DNA of 21,091 nt from a bacterium. Its GTDB lineage: Bacteria > Armatimonadota > Zipacnadia > Zipacnadales > Zipacnadaceae. The stretch spans positions 1 through 21,091 of the forward strand of contig JAUWJN010000005.1 of the NCBI GenBank assembly GCA_030607655.1, in the 5' to 3' direction. The translations under genes were made by a program, and so were the position numbers. Below are positions 19,359 through 21,091 of this stretch, one piece after another. Below the pieces are notes generated by a model. The model saw nothing but the letters and a program-made list of their open reading frames with translations, had not been told where the DNA came from and searched no databases. Numbering within the stretch: the first letter of the stretch is position 1; every line of letters starts with the position of its first letter.

Positions 19359-20417
19359 ATGGCCTTAGATTGGGTAACAACGTTTGACGCCATTGTGCGG
19401 GAGCATATAGAACCGACAGTAGTTGACAACTTCTTTCGGGAGACTCCCGTAATGACTGAGCTTCGTCAGACAGCGAAGCCAGTCACCGGCGATGAAATCC
19501 ATGAGCTAATCGAGCACACGGGGCCAACTGCGAGTTGGGTAGCCGATGAAGTTACAAACCTGACTGCCTCGCGTGTTGAGGAAGTAACTCGTGCAGTCTA
19601 TCCCTGGCGTCACGCTGAAGTTGACGCTAGGATCTCCAAGTTCAAAATCAATGCTGCGCGTGGGCCGGAGGCTGTTGCTGACCAAATCCGTATCAAGACT
19701 CAGAGTTGTATCAATGCTCTGCGGATGGCCGTTAGTACCAGTATCTTTACCGACCAGACCGGCAACGAGATCCTCGGACTCACAGACATTTGTGATAATG
19801 TCTGCGACACAGAGTTCGGAGGCATTGTGCCAGATGTTTCTGATAACAAGGCTGGCGAAATGCCTCAGTGGGTCGCGCACGTAATGGAAGACGACGCCGA
19901 CAGCAACGGTTATGTTGCGCCCTCCATTGCTAATCTGAAAAAGATGGTGCGCTACATCACCGACACCTGTGGCGAGAAGCCTCACCTCATCGTCGTACAC
20001 CCCGAATACTACAACGTCGTTGAAGCCCAGGTGTCTGAGAATGACCGCCTGGCTGGTATTCGGAACGCGAACGTGGTGCAGATGGGCTTCGATGCCATCG
20101 GTATCAACGGCGTGCCCCTGGTGTCTGATTTGGACTGCACGGGGAGCGCCTACAGTTCTGGGAGTCGCGCTGACGGTTACGAGGCGTTTTTCATCAACTG
20201 GAATTACTGTGGTCTTCGCTATGAGGCGGTTCAGTCGTTCAAGTTTAACGGCTGGAAAGAGCCGACAGATGCGAACGACATAATCAACTTCCTGTGGCTA
20301 CACGGTAATCTGGTTTGCAGTCAGCGTCGGGCAATGGGCCGCATGTTCAATGTGAACATTGCTATGGCGCAGTCTGACTGGCAGGATGGCACTGTAGTAC
20401 GGCCATCGGCAACGTAG
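19359..20417 (+). CDS. Major capsid protein
   Basis: The product has 352 residues. ATG 19359 is preferred to GTG 19350 because GAAAGG lies 11 nt before the ATG but only 2 nt before the GTG. The chain starts ALDWVTTFDAIVREHIEPTVVDNFFRETPVMTELR, the N-terminal arm common in HK97-fold coat proteins ('...v..n.f....p....l......'), then a beta-rich middle and a helix with ARGPEAVADQIRIKTQSCINALRMAVSTSIF. LIVVHPEYYNVVEAQV (~212-227) and a late segment FNGWKEPTDANDIINFLWLHGNLVCSQRRAMGRMFNV complete the pattern; the last part is the usual P-domain end. Size and position after the scaffold support coat protein; the exact family is not assigned. Confidence 0.8.
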   Translation: MALDWVTTFDAIVREHIEPTVVDNFFRETPVMTELRQTAKPVTGDEIHELIEHTGPTASWVADEVTNLTASRVEEVTRAVYPWRHAEVDARISKFKINAARGPEAVADQIRIKTQSCINALRMAVSTSIFTDQTGNEILGLTDICDNVCDTEFGGIVPDVSDNKAGEMPQWVAHVMEDDADSNGYVAPSIANLKKMVRYITDTCGEKPHLIVVHPEYYNVVEAQVSENDRLAGIRNANVVQMGFDAIGINGVPLVSDLDCTGSAYSSGSRADGYEAFFINWNYCGLRYEAVQSFKFNGWKEPTDANDIINFLWLHGNLVCSQRRAMGRMFNVNIAMAQSDWQDGTVVRPSAT

Positions 20418-20442
20418 GCCGATTGTAAATCACTAAACAGGG

Positions 20443-20466
20443 GGGGCCGGCTCTGTTGTCGGCCCC
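20443..20466 (+). terminator. Stem-loop after the major capsid gene
   Basis: GGGGCCGGC and GTCGGCCCC (20443-20451, 20458-20466) form 9 pairs including one G-U, closed by TCTGTT. No T-run follows on the plus strand, so it is more likely an attenuating or RNA-stabilising hairpin between capsid and the next gene than a full intrinsic terminator. Confidence 0.4.
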
Positions 20467-20487
20467 TCAACGGAAGGAGAACCTGAC

Positions 20488-21091
20488 ATGGTAACTCTAC
20501 GCAAGTTGTACCTGCCGGCACTTATGGCAGCATTGGTGTTTGGTATGGTGCCAGTGCAGGCGGCAGATGTCTTCGTCAACTTAGCGACCACGGAAGTGCA
20601 GCTAAGTGAGGCGACTGCTGCAAGGCGGACACTTGTGTACAAGGTGACTACCGCCGAAATCTCGACCACTGAGGTGTGTAGCAAGGCCGGTGGAGCTCTA
20701 ACTACAGCGTCAGCCGGCGCACAGGCAGTAATTCTGGACTTGATAGTGAAGTTCGAGATGCCTGCGGCTGACGTGGATACGCTGGGGCCACTTGCCTACA
20801 AACTCACTGGTGCCACCGATGTCGTATACATTACTGGGATACAGGTGGTAAGCCATGACCCGTATGCTGATGTCGCTGAAATCCTGGCAGATACAGGAAC
20901 TGGCGGTGTCGTGATTGTCAATGACGGGATCACAGCGGCTAAGCTGGCTACTGGTTGTCTGACCGCTGATGAGTTTGCCGCTGATGCTATCGTGGCTGCG
21001 ACCTTCGCGACCGGCGCGTTCACAGCGGATGCCTTCGCCGCCGCTGCTCTAATAGCGGCGACGTTTGCCACTGATTCCATCGCGGCAGACG
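20488..21091 (+). CDS. Secreted Ala-rich repeat protein, head-fibre-like (3' truncated by window end)
   Basis: The frame from ATG 20488 (GGAAGGAG ~8 nt upstream) stays open to the window end, 201 residues. The first 26 residues are an export signal (basic VTLRK, hydrophobic PALMAALVFGMVPVQA, then AD), strange for a phage virion protein. Residues ~27-150 form a beta-rich domain (VYKVTTAEISTTEV...AVILDLIVKFEMPAADVDTL...VVYITGIQVVSHDP). From residue 159 a 20-residue Ala/Thr/Phe repeat begins (TADEFAADAIVAATFATGAF, then TADAFAAAALIAATFATDSI, then a further start). Such repeats are typical of head or tail fibre shafts; the role is inferred from this and from the place after the capsid gene. Confidence 0.7.
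   Translation, partial: MVTLRKLYLPALMAALVFGMVPVQAADVFVNLATTEVQLSEATAARRTLVYKVTTAEISTTEVCSKAGGALTTASAGAQAVILDLIVKFEMPAADVDTLGPLAYKLTGATDVVYITGIQVVSHDPYADVAEILADTGTGGVVIVNDGITAAKLATGCLTADEFAADAIVAATFATGAFTADAFAAAALIAATFATDSIAAD

Noticed and set aside
19591..20283. Alternative plus-strand frames inside the capsid gene
   Set aside because: They are out-of-frame shadows with Arg/Ser-rich products and no ribosome binding sites.

Overview
The window is a piece of a tailed double-stranded DNA bacteriophage (or prophage) genome, probably from an uncultured phage. It contains a large terminase, a P22-type portal, a scaffold-like protein, a major capsid protein, a Rad52-type annealing protein, a primase-helicase, a secreted lysozyme-like enzyme and a tRNA, with dozens of very short, tightly packed genes between them. 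Almost every gene has a strong GGAGG-type ribosome binding site, and stops and starts overlap (ATGA, TAATG). Base composition is moderately GC-rich. I see no integrase, no ribosomal RNA and no host housekeeping gene, so neither host nor lifestyle can be named from the window.

Left arm (1-8566, plus strand): the end of an SbcC/Rad50-like ATPase, an ASCH-like protein and a Rad52-family protein form a recombination cluster. Next come small genes: a secreted Ig-like protein, zinc-binding miniproteins, a secreted LysM/transglycosylase-like enzyme and a two-helix membrane protein that could be its holin. A 997-residue CHC2-Toprim primase fused to a P-loop ATPase closes the arm. Two intergenic spaces here (1789-1970 and 2616-2803) carry the same two-domain RNA-like architecture, with a shared 12-bp stem placed 20-21 nt before the next start codon.

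Centre (8567-12250): a convergent junction has a minus-strand terminator and a roughly 110-bp interrupted palindrome. Then comes a minus-strand operon of 13 miniproteins (31-134 residues: zinc ribbons, single-helix membrane proteins, an HTH regulator). Several of these are under 60 codons and were recovered by hand. A near-consensus promoter (TTGACA, 17 nt, TATGCT) lies upstream of the operon. Beyond it, 11926-12204 holds nine copies of an AGCTGTGTAA-like repeat in both orientations around an AT-rich stretch, next to a Z-DNA-type alternating GC tract. I read this as a candidate replication origin.

Right arm (12250-21091, plus strand): a poorly coding, structured stretch, a few small genes, a tRNA with anticodon CAT followed by a structured segment containing a tRNA D-arm fossil, then the packaging and head module: possible small terminase, TerL, portal, a Gly/Arg-rich peptide, scaffold, major capsid protein and a signal-peptide-bearing Ala-rich repeat protein cut by the window end.

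The most unusual items are the paired leader RNA elements, the iteron-like region, the long palindrome at the convergent junction, and the duplicated LAGER/ribosome-binding-site cassette around an 18-codon mini-ORF.
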